From NCBI RefSeq assembly GCF_011290685.1, contig NZ_JAANYN010000009.1, positions 124,001-188,000 of the forward strand: a stretch of DNA of 64,000 bases, given 5' to 3'. Positions 26,651 to 35,759 of the stretch are shown in pieces. The translations under genes were made by a program, and so were the position numbers. Numbering within the stretch: the first letter of the stretch is position 1; every line of letters starts with the position of its first letter. Source of the DNA: Cyclobacterium plantarum (lineage in GTDB: Bacteria > Bacteroidota > Bacteroidia > Cytophagales > Cyclobacteriaceae). The notes beneath the pieces are model-generated. The model was given only the letters and a program-made list of their open reading frames with translations, was not told where the DNA came from and made no database searches.

Positions 26651-27880
26651 ATGAATTTTTTTGACAATTTTGATGGTGATGATTTAAAGGATGCGATCAA
26701 CAAACAACTAATTGATCGGTTTTGTACCCTTTCCGAGACGGAGCAGCAAGAAAACGTATTTGATGAATTACACAAAAAAAACATGCTGGTGCCTGCCGTA
26801 TACCTGGACAAAGTCTTGACCAAAGCACATCGGGAGTGGGAAAACAAAGAAATTAAAAAGAGGCTATTTTCGATAATACCTAGTGTTAACCGCCGAATTA
26901 AACGAGAGTTTTTTGAAGTATGTCAAACCAGGAAAGAGAATTTGACGAGCAAAAATAAATTTTATTTCCTTCGGAAAAGCTTTCGGATCTGGGTACGGGA
27001 AAATGCCTTAAATGTGCTAAACAAGGACACCATTACGCAAATTATTGATACGGTGCAAGGTGAAAAAGAGCCTGTCTTTGGTTTGCTCATGCAATACAAC
27101 GATGAATGGCCCTATGGTTTCCTCGCGGGTAAATCCCAGCCCCAGGATGTATCCCGGGAGCTCATATCAACATCCTGGGAACGCACCGAAGAAGACCTAC
27201 TAGCTGCTGAGGCGACGGAACAACTTAACCAAATCTGCTGGGTGCATTTTACGATCTGGTTTAAGAGCAAATTAAATTGGGGATTGAGAAATCGGGATTA
27301 TGCGGTAAGAGATGAGGCGGATGTCGACAGCCAAGCCATCAGCAACCGTTTGACAGATGAAGCGGCGGACGAACCGCTGGAAGAGGACTCCTTGCGGCTG
27401 ATCCCCTTGTTTGGCGTCTTCCTCCTGAGAGAAGAGCAGTACACCTGTATCAATAAAAGGTACCGGTTTGACGACCCTGATAACGATGAAATGCGAACCT
27501 ATCAAGAGGTGGCCGATGCATTGTGCATCACGGTGAGGGACGTAACCACACATCTTTTTAGGGGGCACGAACGCCTGAGGACAATGGTGAAAAATGCGTA
27601 TCGCGGTTCGGTAGCCGTCCCCACCGATAAAGAAGCCTACAAAACTTTGATGGATATATGTAACATCGAAGCGAAAAACGCTGATGATGAAAAGCATTGG
27701 ATAGCGCCCTGTATGCGCATACTGGGGCAGGATGAGCGAACCGTACTGGAAAAGCTTATTGCGAACGAACCTCAAAGGGAACAACTGGATCAAAACGAGA
27801 CAAAAGTTTTTGAAAGTGCAACAAGTAAGTTGTCGTCCATGATTTTGGGAAGAAGGGCCTACCCTTATCTATCCATTTAA
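26651..27880 (+). CDS. sigma-region-4-like transcription factor
   Basis: 409 residues. Residues ~284-313 read TYQEVADALCITVRDVTTHL plus RGHERLRTMV, a sigma-70 region 4.2 helix-turn-helix, preceded by RLIPLFGVFLLREEQY, which matches the usual run-up in ECF sigma factors. The N-terminal ~240 residues are mostly helical and show no standard region 2, so this is an atypical, enlarged sigma-like protein. The membrane protein that follows after 3 nt has the topology of an anti-sigma factor. Position inside the array suggests it controls the array genes; the six repeated promoters are obvious candidate targets. It could alternatively be a plain DNA-binding protein. Confidence 0.7.
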   Translation: MNFFDNFDGDDLKDAINKQLIDRFCTLSETEQQENVFDELHKKNMLVPAVYLDKVLTKAHREWENKEIKKRLFSIIPSVNRRIKREFFEVCQTRKENLTSKNKFYFLRKSFRIWVRENALNVLNKDTITQIIDTVQGEKEPVFGLLMQYNDEWPYGFLAGKSQPQDVSRELISTSWERTEEDLLAAEATEQLNQICWVHFTIWFKSKLNWGLRNRDYAVRDEADVDSQAISNRLTDEAADEPLEEDSLRLIPLFGVFLLREEQYTCINKRYRFDDPDNDEMRTYQEVADALCITVRDVTTHLFRGHERLRTMVKNAYRGSVAVPTDKEAYKTLMDICNIEAKNADDEKHWIAPCMRILGQDERTVLEKLIANEPQREQLDQNETKVFESATSKLSSMILGRRAYPYLSI

Positions 27881-27883
27881 CCT

Positions 27884-29050
27884 ATGATTGCTGCCATGCA
27901 ACACCTGTTACTTACATCCGATATATTGATCGCCTATGTTAAAAATCGCCTGAACCGCCAACAGGTCCTTCTCCTGGAAGAGGCCTTGCCCCAGCAGCCG
28001 GAGGCCTACGAAGAGGTGCTCTGGATACGGGACATGCTGGAGCAGGGAGAGTTGGATGCTTACCTGGAAATGCAAGGCTGGGAGGACGCAATCGATTACG
28101 AAGCGCTATTTGACGCCAATCTCAAACAAGCTGAGTCACTATTGGAGATCAGCACCGAGGAGATGGTGGCTTATGTGAAGGGCAGGCTACCGAAAGAAGA
28201 GGTATTGCGCTTTGAGGAAAAGCTCCCGCATGATAAGGAGCATCAGGACACACTTTCCTTTTTACAAGATTTACATAAGGAGGGGATGTTGGAAGAAGGT
28301 CTGGTTACCATGGAGAAAGGATGGACGCTGGATGGAGGAGACGGAAAGGAAGAGACGGACGAAGAAAAACCAACGGGCTCGACTGGCGCGGAACGCAATC
28401 CCTCATTCTCCTTTCTACAAATAGCCGCAACCGTGGTAGGAATTCTTATAACCGTAGGGGTCCTATTCAATATCATTATACCACAATTCAGTTCGGACAA
28501 ACCGACAGTTCCTGAACGACCGGTTCGCGGGGGCCATGTAGCTGACCAAGCCTTGGAGAAGGCATTGGCAACGAATAGTTTTGATACACCTGGTAAAAAG
28601 CTGCGGGTAGCAGCCTATTTGCTCGATTATACCCAACGCCCAATGGGGCCATTCACCCAAAAGGTTTTGTGGGAAAACTATTACCTGCTACCAGCACAGG
28701 AGATGTCCGGTTTGAGAAACTTTCAGCCAGTCGAACACATGGCCTTTCTGGAACAATGGCAAGATGCGAACCAACTGCCCATCACTAATGAATGGATGAC
28801 GGTGGACTGGAAAGACGGAGAACTACAAGTTTACCACCCTGAGGGACCAATCATCGGCTCCGTGGCGGTAGATTCTCCCAAACAATTGGGCTTGGAAATT
28901 TCGGGTAAAGGCTTGTGGGTACTCACAAACGAGGAAGCACTCCTACGCTTGCGTACACCCGAGGGTATACGGGATTGGTTGCGCTCAGCGGAAGCGGATT
29001 TTATCCCGGCCCTGGACGAACAAGAAAGGCAGGCAGCGATACCCAACTAA
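27884..29050 (+). CDS. single-pass membrane anti-sigma-like protein
   Basis: 388 residues. The cytoplasmic part holds two tandem copies of a helical motif, residues ~14-55 (LIAYVKNRLNRQQVLLLEEA) and ~94-137 (MVAYVKGRLPKEEVLRFEEK). This is followed by an acidic linker, one membrane helix at ~177-200 and a ~190-residue exported C-terminal domain (about 205-388). This is the layout of anti-sigma factors that read an extracytoplasmic signal. There is no zinc-binding HxxxCxxC motif, so it is not a ZAS-type anti-sigma; the duplicated AYVKxRL motif may be the sigma-binding unit. The start is 3 nt after the sigma-like gene's stop (a second Met is four codons in). Confidence 0.7.
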   Translation: MIAAMQHLLLTSDILIAYVKNRLNRQQVLLLEEALPQQPEAYEEVLWIRDMLEQGELDAYLEMQGWEDAIDYEALFDANLKQAESLLEISTEEMVAYVKGRLPKEEVLRFEEKLPHDKEHQDTLSFLQDLHKEGMLEEGLVTMEKGWTLDGGDGKEETDEEKPTGSTGAERNPSFSFLQIAATVVGILITVGVLFNIIIPQFSSDKPTVPERPVRGGHVADQALEKALATNSFDTPGKKLRVAAYLLDYTQRPMGPFTQKVLWENYYLLPAQEMSGLRNFQPVEHMAFLEQWQDANQLPITNEWMTVDWKDGELQVYHPEGPIIGSVAVDSPKQLGLEISGKGLWVLTNEEALLRLRTPEGIRDWLRSAEADFIPALDEQERQAAIPN

Positions 29051-29148
29051 CGAACCCCTTTTTTTAGGAGCGTAATTTTTAGAACGACATTTTTAACGCA
29101 TCTTATTACCTAAAAACAAAAAAATACCACTATGTCGTTAGGAAGGCC

Positions 29149-29179
29149 TTGCGCTGCATTCGAAAGGTTTCTATATTAG
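29149..29179 (+). promoter_or_regulatory. conserved array promoter (upstream of 29203 gene)
   Basis: TTG (29149-29151), 20-nt spacer, TATATTAG (29172-29179), 23 nt to the ATG. Upstream it shares the CCACTATGTCGTTAGGAAGG phrase with the elements at 35706 and 60319. Confidence 0.75.
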
Positions 29180-29202
29180 GTACTTAGAAACCCCGACCTT
29201 CC

Positions 29203-32200
29203 ATGTACCGATTCCTCTTTTTACTCGTTTGCAGTTTAGTAACCACCACTGCCCTCCAGGCCCAATCCCCGTTCCTTGATGCCATCGGAGCCAGGGACCT
29301 GCCCCAGGTGCAGCAACTGGTAAAAGCGGGGGCAGATGTAAACGCCCTGGATGAAAACGGGGCCACCCCGTTGATGTGGGCGGCCTACCAGGCCGATTTG
29401 GAAATGGTGAAATGGCTGGTCGATAACGGCGCCGACCCTTTTCAAAAAAAAGGTGCCATTTTTCTAAATGAAGAAAAAACGGCTTACTACGGCAACCTCA
29501 CGGGAATAGCAGCCGGAGAAGGCAAACTGGAAATGCTTCAATTCCTTATAGGTGAAGTCGGCATCGCAGTAGATGATAAAGAATACAACCCCGAAACGGG
29601 CCAGGAAGATGGCTGGACAGCCGCACAATGGGCGGATAGTGGGGTACATGGTGATGTGATGGCCTATTTGGAGAAAAGAGCAGATCTCACCTTTTTGTCG
29701 GATACGCTCCGGAGGACCAATGTGGATATCACTAAGGGAGCGACTTTTTATAAAGAATCTAGTTATAAAGCCTCCATGATACTGTTTGAAAAACATATTA
29801 CTTTACTTAAGGAAACCTTTGGTGCAACGGATACCTCAAACTATGCTACGTTTCTCTATGTATTGGCAAACGCCTGCAAACAATCCGGTAATTACGGAGA
29901 GGCAGAGCAATATTATTCAGAGCTTACGGTCCTCTGGAAGTCAGTCCTGGGCGAAGACCACCCCTCCTATGCCATCAGCCTACATAACCTAGCAGTGCTA
30001 TACGAACAAATGGGCCGGTACGCTGAAGCAGAGCCGCTCGAACGGCAGATCTTGGAAATCTTTAGGGTCCAACTGGGGGAAGACCATCCCAACTATGCCA
30101 TCGCCCTGAACAACCTGGCAATTACATATGCAGAAATGGGCCGCTACGCAGAGGCAGAGCCGCTGCACACGCAGGCACTCCAAATCCACAAACAACAACT
30201 GGGCGAAGACCACCCCGAGTATGCTAGGTCCCTCAACAACCTGGCACTTGCGTACAAAGTCATGGGCCGCTACGCCGAGGCAGAGCCACTATACAAGCAG
30301 GCCCTGGAAATCCGGAAAGAGCAACTGGGCAAAGACCACCCTGACTATGCCAACTCCCTGGACAACCTGGCATTGCTATATGAAAAAATGGGCCGCTACG
30401 CCGAGGCAGAGCCGCGCATGCGCAAGGCCAGCGAAATATGGAAAGTGCAACTGGGGGCAGACCACCCCGAATATGCCAGCTCCCTGAACAACTTGGCCGG
30501 GTTGTACCAAACCATGGGCCGGTACGCCGAGGCAGAGCCACTGTATGCGCAAGCCATGGGAATCAGGAAAACCCAAATGGGCGAAAACCACCCCGACTAT
30601 GCCAGCTCTCTGAACAACCTGGCCGGGTTGTACCAAACCATGGGCCGGTACCCCGAGGCAGAGCCACTGTATGCGCAAGCCATGGAAATCAGGAAAACTC
30701 AACTGGGCGAAAACCACCCCTCTTATGCCGCCTCCCTGAACAACCTGGCCGGGTTGTACCAAACCATGGGCCGGTACGCCGAGGCAGAGCCACTGTATGC
30801 GCAAGCCATGGGAATCTGGAAAGCGAAACTGGGCGAAAACCACCCCGACTATGCCGCCTCCCTGAACAACCTGGCAAACCTGTACGAAGATTTGGGCAGG
30901 TACACCCAGGCAGAGCCGCTATACACGCAAGCTATGGAAATCATGAAAACGAAACTGGGGGAATACCACCCAGACTATGGCCTCTCCCTGAACAATCTGG
31001 CAAAACTATACCAACGCATGGGCATGTTTACTGAGGCTGAGCCGCTGTACAAACAGTCCATGGGAATCCAAAAAGAGCAACTGGGCGAAGACCACCCCGA
31101 CTATGCCAACTCCCTGAACAACTTGTCGGAGCTGTTTAAAAACATGGGCCGTTACGCCGAGGCAGAGCCGCTACTGTTGCAAAGCCAACAGGTGTACCTC
31201 CATCAACTTCGGACTATTTTCCCCACACTGTCGGAGAAGGAAAAGGAGCAGTTCCTCCATACCTTCAATTTCTCTTTTGAGTTTTTCAACACTTTCACTT
31301 CTAAACGCCGAGGCGATAACCCAGAAATCACCGCCCCCCAGTATGACAACGCCCTGCTGCTGAAAGGGCTGCTGCTAAAAAGCAGCTCGCAGATGCGTGA
31401 CCGCATACTCGCCGGCGGGGATACCACCGCCATCCGCCTGTTCGGGGACTGGCAGACACTGAAACGGCAGTGGCTGCAAGAATCAGATATACCCAAAAGC
31501 GAACGGGAAAAGGGGGGCATCGCCCCCGAGGCCACCTTGGAAAAAGCCAATACACTGGAAAAAGAGCTTTCCCTTCTTTCGGAGGCCTTTGCCGAGGCCA
31601 CCGATACCGTGCGCACTACCTGGAGGGAAGTACAGCAAGAGCTGCAGCAGGGAGATGCCGCCATCGAACTGGTCAGGTACAGGTGGCATGATAAAAAATG
31701 GACGGACACCGTCCATTACGCCGCCCTTATCGTTACCCCCGAGATGCAAGATCATCCCCACCTTGTGCTGCTGAAAAACGGTAACGAATTGGAGGAGCTG
31801 GGAGCGCAAAGTTATCAGTCCGCTTTTGCCACGAGGGGTGCAAGCCGGGTCGCGGATGGCGATAACCCCATCCCCGCCGATTCGCTCTATGCCTACTTCT
31901 GGCAACCCATACAGAAAGCGCTCGATTCCCTGGGCGGGGCCGGGAAAGTCTACCTCTCCCCTGATGGGGTCTACCATACACTTAATCTGCAGACCCTCAA
32001 GAACCTAGAAACAGGCAAATACCTCCTGGAGACCCTCGACATCGAACGGGTCGGCTCCACCAGGGACCTGGTCAAAAAGAAAAAACAGCAGGTCCCCTAC
32101 AATAACGCCATACTGGCGGGCTATCCCAGCTACCCCGCTTCCCCCGAAGCCGTGGCCGATGCCTTGCAGCGTTACCAGCAGGGGCAGGCAATGCCTGTGC

Positions 32201-32955
32201 TCACGGCTTCCCTAAGCAGCAGCAACTATGGCAGCTACCAGACCTACCGCGCCATCGACTCCACCAGAAGCGATATCGATCCCCTGCCCGGAACCCTGGT
32301 CGAGGTAGAGCAAGTGGCTTCCATCCTTGATAGGAAGGACATTGATACCCAGGCCCTATTGGAGTATGCCGCTTCCGAGGATGTGCTGAAAAAAGTGAAA
32401 AGCCCCCGTATCCTCCATATCGCCACCCATGGGTTTTTCGAGCCGGAGCGCGAACAGCAAGCCGAACGCCTCAACAGGGAGACGCTGATGAGCGGACTGG
32501 GGAGGGAGACAGTCACGGAGAATCCGTATCTGCAATGCGGCCTTTACCTGGCCGGAGCGGAGACCACGCTCAAGAATCGCGGCAATCCGGACTTCCGGCG
32601 GCCAGCCGGGCAGGAGGACGGCATCCTGACGGCTTACGAGGCCACCCTGCTCGACCTGCGGGGTACCGAACTGGTGGTGCTCTCCGCCTGTGAGACGGGG
32701 CTGGGTATAACCAAAAACGGGGAGGGCGTCTACGGCCTGCAGCGCGCCTTTCAGGTAGCCGGGGCCGAAACCGTTATCTTCTCCCTTTGGAAGGTCGCCG
32801 ACGAACAAACCCAGGAGATGATGGGGCTGCTCTACTGGAACTGGCTAGAAAAGGGCATGGGCAAGCGGGAAGCCTTCAATGCCGCCCAACAGACTATCAA
32901 GGAAAAATACGAAGACCCTTATTTCTGGGGAGCCTTTGTGATGATTGGGGGATGA
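29203..32955 (+). CDS. exported ankyrin-TPR-CHAT protease
   Basis: 1250 residues. Signal peptide 1-21 (ALQAQ), ankyrin repeats to ~150, a diverged helical pair (~165-245), about ten 42-residue TPRs to ~665, a helical linker starting at HQLRTIFPTLSEKEKEQF, then the CHAT domain (~880-1250). The CHAT dyad is H1076 in HIATHGFFE and C1163 in VLSACETGLG. CHAT domains are caspase-fold cysteine proteases; the TPR solenoid normally binds an activator or holds the protease inactive. First member of a two-gene unit with the gene 27 nt downstream. The exported location is unlike known cytoplasmic TPR-CHAT proteins. Confidence 0.93.
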   Translation: MYRFLFLLVCSLVTTTALQAQSPFLDAIGARDLPQVQQLVKAGADVNALDENGATPLMWAAYQADLEMVKWLVDNGADPFQKKGAIFLNEEKTAYYGNLTGIAAGEGKLEMLQFLIGEVGIAVDDKEYNPETGQEDGWTAAQWADSGVHGDVMAYLEKRADLTFLSDTLRRTNVDITKGATFYKESSYKASMILFEKHITLLKETFGATDTSNYATFLYVLANACKQSGNYGEAEQYYSELTVLWKSVLGEDHPSYAISLHNLAVLYEQMGRYAEAEPLERQILEIFRVQLGEDHPNYAIALNNLAITYAEMGRYAEAEPLHTQALQIHKQQLGEDHPEYARSLNNLALAYKVMGRYAEAEPLYKQALEIRKEQLGKDHPDYANSLDNLALLYEKMGRYAEAEPRMRKASEIWKVQLGADHPEYASSLNNLAGLYQTMGRYAEAEPLYAQAMGIRKTQMGENHPDYASSLNNLAGLYQTMGRYPEAEPLYAQAMEIRKTQLGENHPSYAASLNNLAGLYQTMGRYAEAEPLYAQAMGIWKAKLGENHPDYAASLNNLANLYEDLGRYTQAEPLYTQAMEIMKTKLGEYHPDYGLSLNNLAKLYQRMGMFTEAEPLYKQSMGIQKEQLGEDHPDYANSLNNLSELFKNMGRYAEAEPLLLQSQQVYLHQLRTIFPTLSEKEKEQFLHTFNFSFEFFNTFTSKRRGDNPEITAPQYDNALLLKGLLLKSSSQMRDRILAGGDTTAIRLFGDWQTLKRQWLQESDIPKSEREKGGIAPEATLEKANTLEKELSLLSEAFAEATDTVRTTWREVQQELQQGDAAIELVRYRWHDKKWTDTVHYAALIVTPEMQDHPHLVLLKNGNELEELGAQSYQSAFATRGASRVADGDNPIPADSLYAYFWQPIQKALDSLGGAGKVYLSPDGVYHTLNLQTLKNLETGKYLLETLDIERVGSTRDLVKKKKQQVPYNNAILAGYPSYPASPEAVADALQRYQQGQAMPVLTASLSSSNYGSYQTYRAIDSTRSDIDPLPGTLVEVEQVASILDRKDIDTQALLEYAASEDVLKKVKSPRILHIATHGFFEPEREQQAERLNRETLMSGLGRETVTENPYLQCGLYLAGAETTLKNRGNPDFRRPAGQEDGILTAYEATLLDLRGTELVVLSACETGLGITKNGEGVYGLQRAFQVAGAETVIFSLWKVADEQTQEMMGLLYWNWLEKGMGKREAFNAAQQTIKEKYEDPYFWGAFVMIGG

Positions 32956-32982
32956 TATTTAAAGATTTAAACCTTTACGGAT

Positions 32983-35646
32983 ATGCTAAAAAAACTGTTT
33001 GTTATATTGTTTAGCTTGGGTATAGTCTTCAGTACCTCGGCACAGTCACGAGAAGAAAATTGGAAAGCCCTTAACCAAAAGGCACTGGAGCTTTATCGTC
33101 AGGGGCGTTATAAAGAAGCCATAGTTTATGCGGAAAAAGTGGTAGAAGATGTGAGGAATTCTTTTGGTATATCGTTAGGGTTTAACCCAGACTATGCAAT
33201 CTCTTTAAATAACCTGGCATTAATGTACTATAGTCTGGGACGATACGAAGAAGCAGAGCCACTTTACAAGGATGCCTCATTACACCAAATGGTAGCAGTT
33301 GGTAAAAACCACCCAGAATATGCTACCACGCTAAATAATATGGCTTTGCTTTACGAAAGAATGGGGCGGTATGATAAGGCAATGAACCTACACACTGAGG
33401 CCTTGGAAATCAGAGAAGCAAAACTTGGCGAAAACCACCCCACCTACGCCAACTCCTTAGGTAACCTGGCGGGGTTGTATACCACAATGGGACGATTTTC
33501 CGAGGCAGAGCCACTTTACACAAAAGCATTAGAAATCATAAAAGTAAAAAACGGAGAGAACCACTCCGATTATGCCAACTATCTGGCCTTCCTGGCAGGA
33601 TTGTATACAAGAACGGGACGATACGCAGAAGCAGAGCCGCTTATACTTAAGGCCAACGAAATCATGAAAGGGAAACTGGATGAAGGCCATCCAGGCCTGG
33701 CATTATTACTGAACGGCCTTGCAGAATTGTACCATAAAATGGGTCGGTACACCGAAGCAAAACCACTTTACATACGAGCATTGGGAATAAGAAAAACCCA
33801 ATTAGGCGAAAACCATCCAGATTATGCAACCTCCCTAAATAACCTGGCCGAACTGTATGAAAGTATGGGCCTTTACGCAGAGGCTGAGCAGCTACTATTG
33901 CAAGACCAACAGATGTATCAACATCACCTTAAGACCATTTTCCTTACCTTTACCGAGAAAGAAAAGGAACAATTTCTCAATACCTTCAATTTCAAATTTG
34001 AACGTTTCCACTCCTTTGCTCTAAAGCGTCAAGCAGGCAATCCTGCAATCACCGCAATCCAATACAATAATACCCTTTCGCTAAAAGGAGTGTTGTTGCA
34101 GAGTAGCTCACAGCTTAAAGAGATTATCTTTGATAGCAAGGATACCACAGCGATCCAACTGCTAAATGACTGGAAAATGCAAAAAAGACAGTTGCTTCAG
34201 GAATCGAAATTATCCTCAATTGAAAAGCAAATTAATAAAGCCTTAGGGGAACTCGACCCTGATAGGGCAAATACCTTGGAAAAAGAACTTATAAATCGTT
34301 TAGAGGCTTTCGCCAAGGAAACGGACACGATACCTACTACATGGAGGGAAGTGCGGCAAGAGCTACAACAAGGAGATGCCGCCATCGAACTGGTCAGGTA
34401 CCGGTGGCATGATAAAAATTGGACGGACACCATACATTATGCGGCGCTTATCCTTACGCCCGATACGAAAGATTATCCCCACCTCGTGGTTCTGAAAAAC
34501 GGAAACGAACTAGAGGAACAGGGCGCGCAAAGCTATCAATCCGCCTATGCCACCAGAGGGGCGAGCCTGGTGACGGAAGGCAAGAAACCTATCCCCGCTG
34601 ATTCGCTCTATGCCTACTTCTGGCAACCCATCCAGGCAGCTCTGGATTCCTTGGGCGGAGCCAAAAAAATTTACCTCTCGGCTGATGGGGTGTACCATAC
34701 GCTGAACCTGCTAACCCTTAAGAACCCCGAAACAGGTAAATTTCTCCTAGAAACCATCGACTTACAAAGGCTTGGCTCGACTAAGGACCTGGTACAAAAG
34801 AAAAAGTCACCGTCCTCTAACAAAAATGCCGTACTGGCAGGCTATCCGACATACACCGCTTTGGCTGAGGGCATCGACTCCACACGAAATAGCACCAGTC
34901 CTCTTACACGGCTTTTAAGTCAAGCTTTTCCCTCAGACCGCACCATCGACTCCGCCCGATACAGCATCAGCCCTTTGCCCGGCACCCTTACCGAAGTAGA
35001 GCAAGTGGCTTCCATACTTCACAGGGAGGGCATTCCTACCTACGCTATGTTGGAAAATGCCGCTTCTGAGGATGTGCTGAAAAATATAAAAAGCCCCCGT
35101 ATCCTCCACATCGCCACCCACGGGTTCTTCGAGCCGGAAAGCGAACAGAAAGTCCAGAATATAAATAAGCGCATGCTAATGAGTGGTTTCGGACAGGAAA
35201 TTGTTAGCGAGATCCCCTATTTGCGTTCCGGGCTTTATTTGGCAGGAGCAGAGACCACCCTCCGAAACCTGAATAACCCAGATTTCCGACGACCTGAAGG
35301 ACAGGAGGACGGCATCCTCACGGCTTACGAGGCCACCCTGCTTGACCTGCGGGGTACCGAACTGGTGGTGCTCTCCGCCTGTGAGACGGGGCTGGGTGTC
35401 ACCAAAAACGGCGAGGGCGTCTACGGCCTGCAGCGTGCCTTTCAGGTAGCCGGGGCCGAAACCGTTATCTTCTCCCTCTGGAAGGTCGCCGACCAACAGA
35501 CCCAGGAGATGATGGGGCTGTTTTACGGTAACTGGCTAGGGAAGGGCATGAGCAAACGGGAAGCCTTCAAGGCCGCCCAAAAGACCATCAAGGAAAAGTA
35601 CGAAGACCCTTTTTTCTGGGGGGCTTTTGTGATGATTGGGGGGTGA
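32983..35646 (+). CDS. exported TPR-CHAT protease, MLKK type
   Basis: 887 residues. Signal peptide MLKKLFVILFSLGIVFSTSA; no ankyrin repeats; a GRYKEAIVYAEKVVEDVRNS capping repeat, then about six TPRs, the linker (HHLKTIFLTFTEKEKEQF) and a CHAT domain with H713 in HIATHGFFE and C800 in VLSACETGLG. An extra ~25-residue stretch (SLAEGIDSTR-like region, near 620-650) is partly duplicated within itself (ARYSISPL / TRNSTSPL). It starts 27 nt after the preceding gene with no promoter of its own. The N-terminal two thirds are lower in GC than the CHAT end, which is almost identical in DNA to its neighbours, pointing to gene conversion of the CHAT part. Confidence 0.92.
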   Translation: MLKKLFVILFSLGIVFSTSAQSREENWKALNQKALELYRQGRYKEAIVYAEKVVEDVRNSFGISLGFNPDYAISLNNLALMYYSLGRYEEAEPLYKDASLHQMVAVGKNHPEYATTLNNMALLYERMGRYDKAMNLHTEALEIREAKLGENHPTYANSLGNLAGLYTTMGRFSEAEPLYTKALEIIKVKNGENHSDYANYLAFLAGLYTRTGRYAEAEPLILKANEIMKGKLDEGHPGLALLLNGLAELYHKMGRYTEAKPLYIRALGIRKTQLGENHPDYATSLNNLAELYESMGLYAEAEQLLLQDQQMYQHHLKTIFLTFTEKEKEQFLNTFNFKFERFHSFALKRQAGNPAITAIQYNNTLSLKGVLLQSSSQLKEIIFDSKDTTAIQLLNDWKMQKRQLLQESKLSSIEKQINKALGELDPDRANTLEKELINRLEAFAKETDTIPTTWREVRQELQQGDAAIELVRYRWHDKNWTDTIHYAALILTPDTKDYPHLVVLKNGNELEEQGAQSYQSAYATRGASLVTEGKKPIPADSLYAYFWQPIQAALDSLGGAKKIYLSADGVYHTLNLLTLKNPETGKFLLETIDLQRLGSTKDLVQKKKSPSSNKNAVLAGYPTYTALAEGIDSTRNSTSPLTRLLSQAFPSDRTIDSARYSISPLPGTLTEVEQVASILHREGIPTYAMLENAASEDVLKNIKSPRILHIATHGFFEPESEQKVQNINKRMLMSGFGQEIVSEIPYLRSGLYLAGAETTLRNLNNPDFRRPEGQEDGILTAYEATLLDLRGTELVVLSACETGLGVTKNGEGVYGLQRAFQVAGAETVIFSLWKVADQQTQEMMGLFYGNWLGKGMSKREAFKAAQKTIKEKYEDPFFWGAFVMIGG

Positions 35647-35671
35647 TGTTTACAGAATTAAACCTTTAAGC

Positions 35672-35698
35672 ATGTTAAAAAAACCACTATACCATTAG
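35672..35698 (+). pseudogene. relic start of an MLKK-type array gene
   Basis: After the CHAT stop the usual spacer (TTTACAG...AAACCTTTA) leads to ATG TTA AAA AAA CCA CTA TAC CAT TAG, i.e. MLKKPLYH and stop. These are the first codons of an MLKK-type gene whose body is gone; the array promoter begins eight bases later. Same relic at 60285-60311. Confidence 0.6.
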
Positions 35699-35705
35699 GA
35701 AGGCC

Positions 35706-35736
35706 TTGCGCTGCATGCGAAAGGTTTCTATATTAG
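35706..35736 (+). promoter_or_regulatory. conserved array promoter (upstream of 35760 gene)
   Basis: TTG (35706-35708), 20-nt spacer, TATATTAG (35729-35736), 23 nt to the ATG. The element and flanks are nearly the same as at 29149-29179. Confidence 0.75.
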
Positions 35737-35759
35737 GTACTTAGAAACCCCGACCTTCC

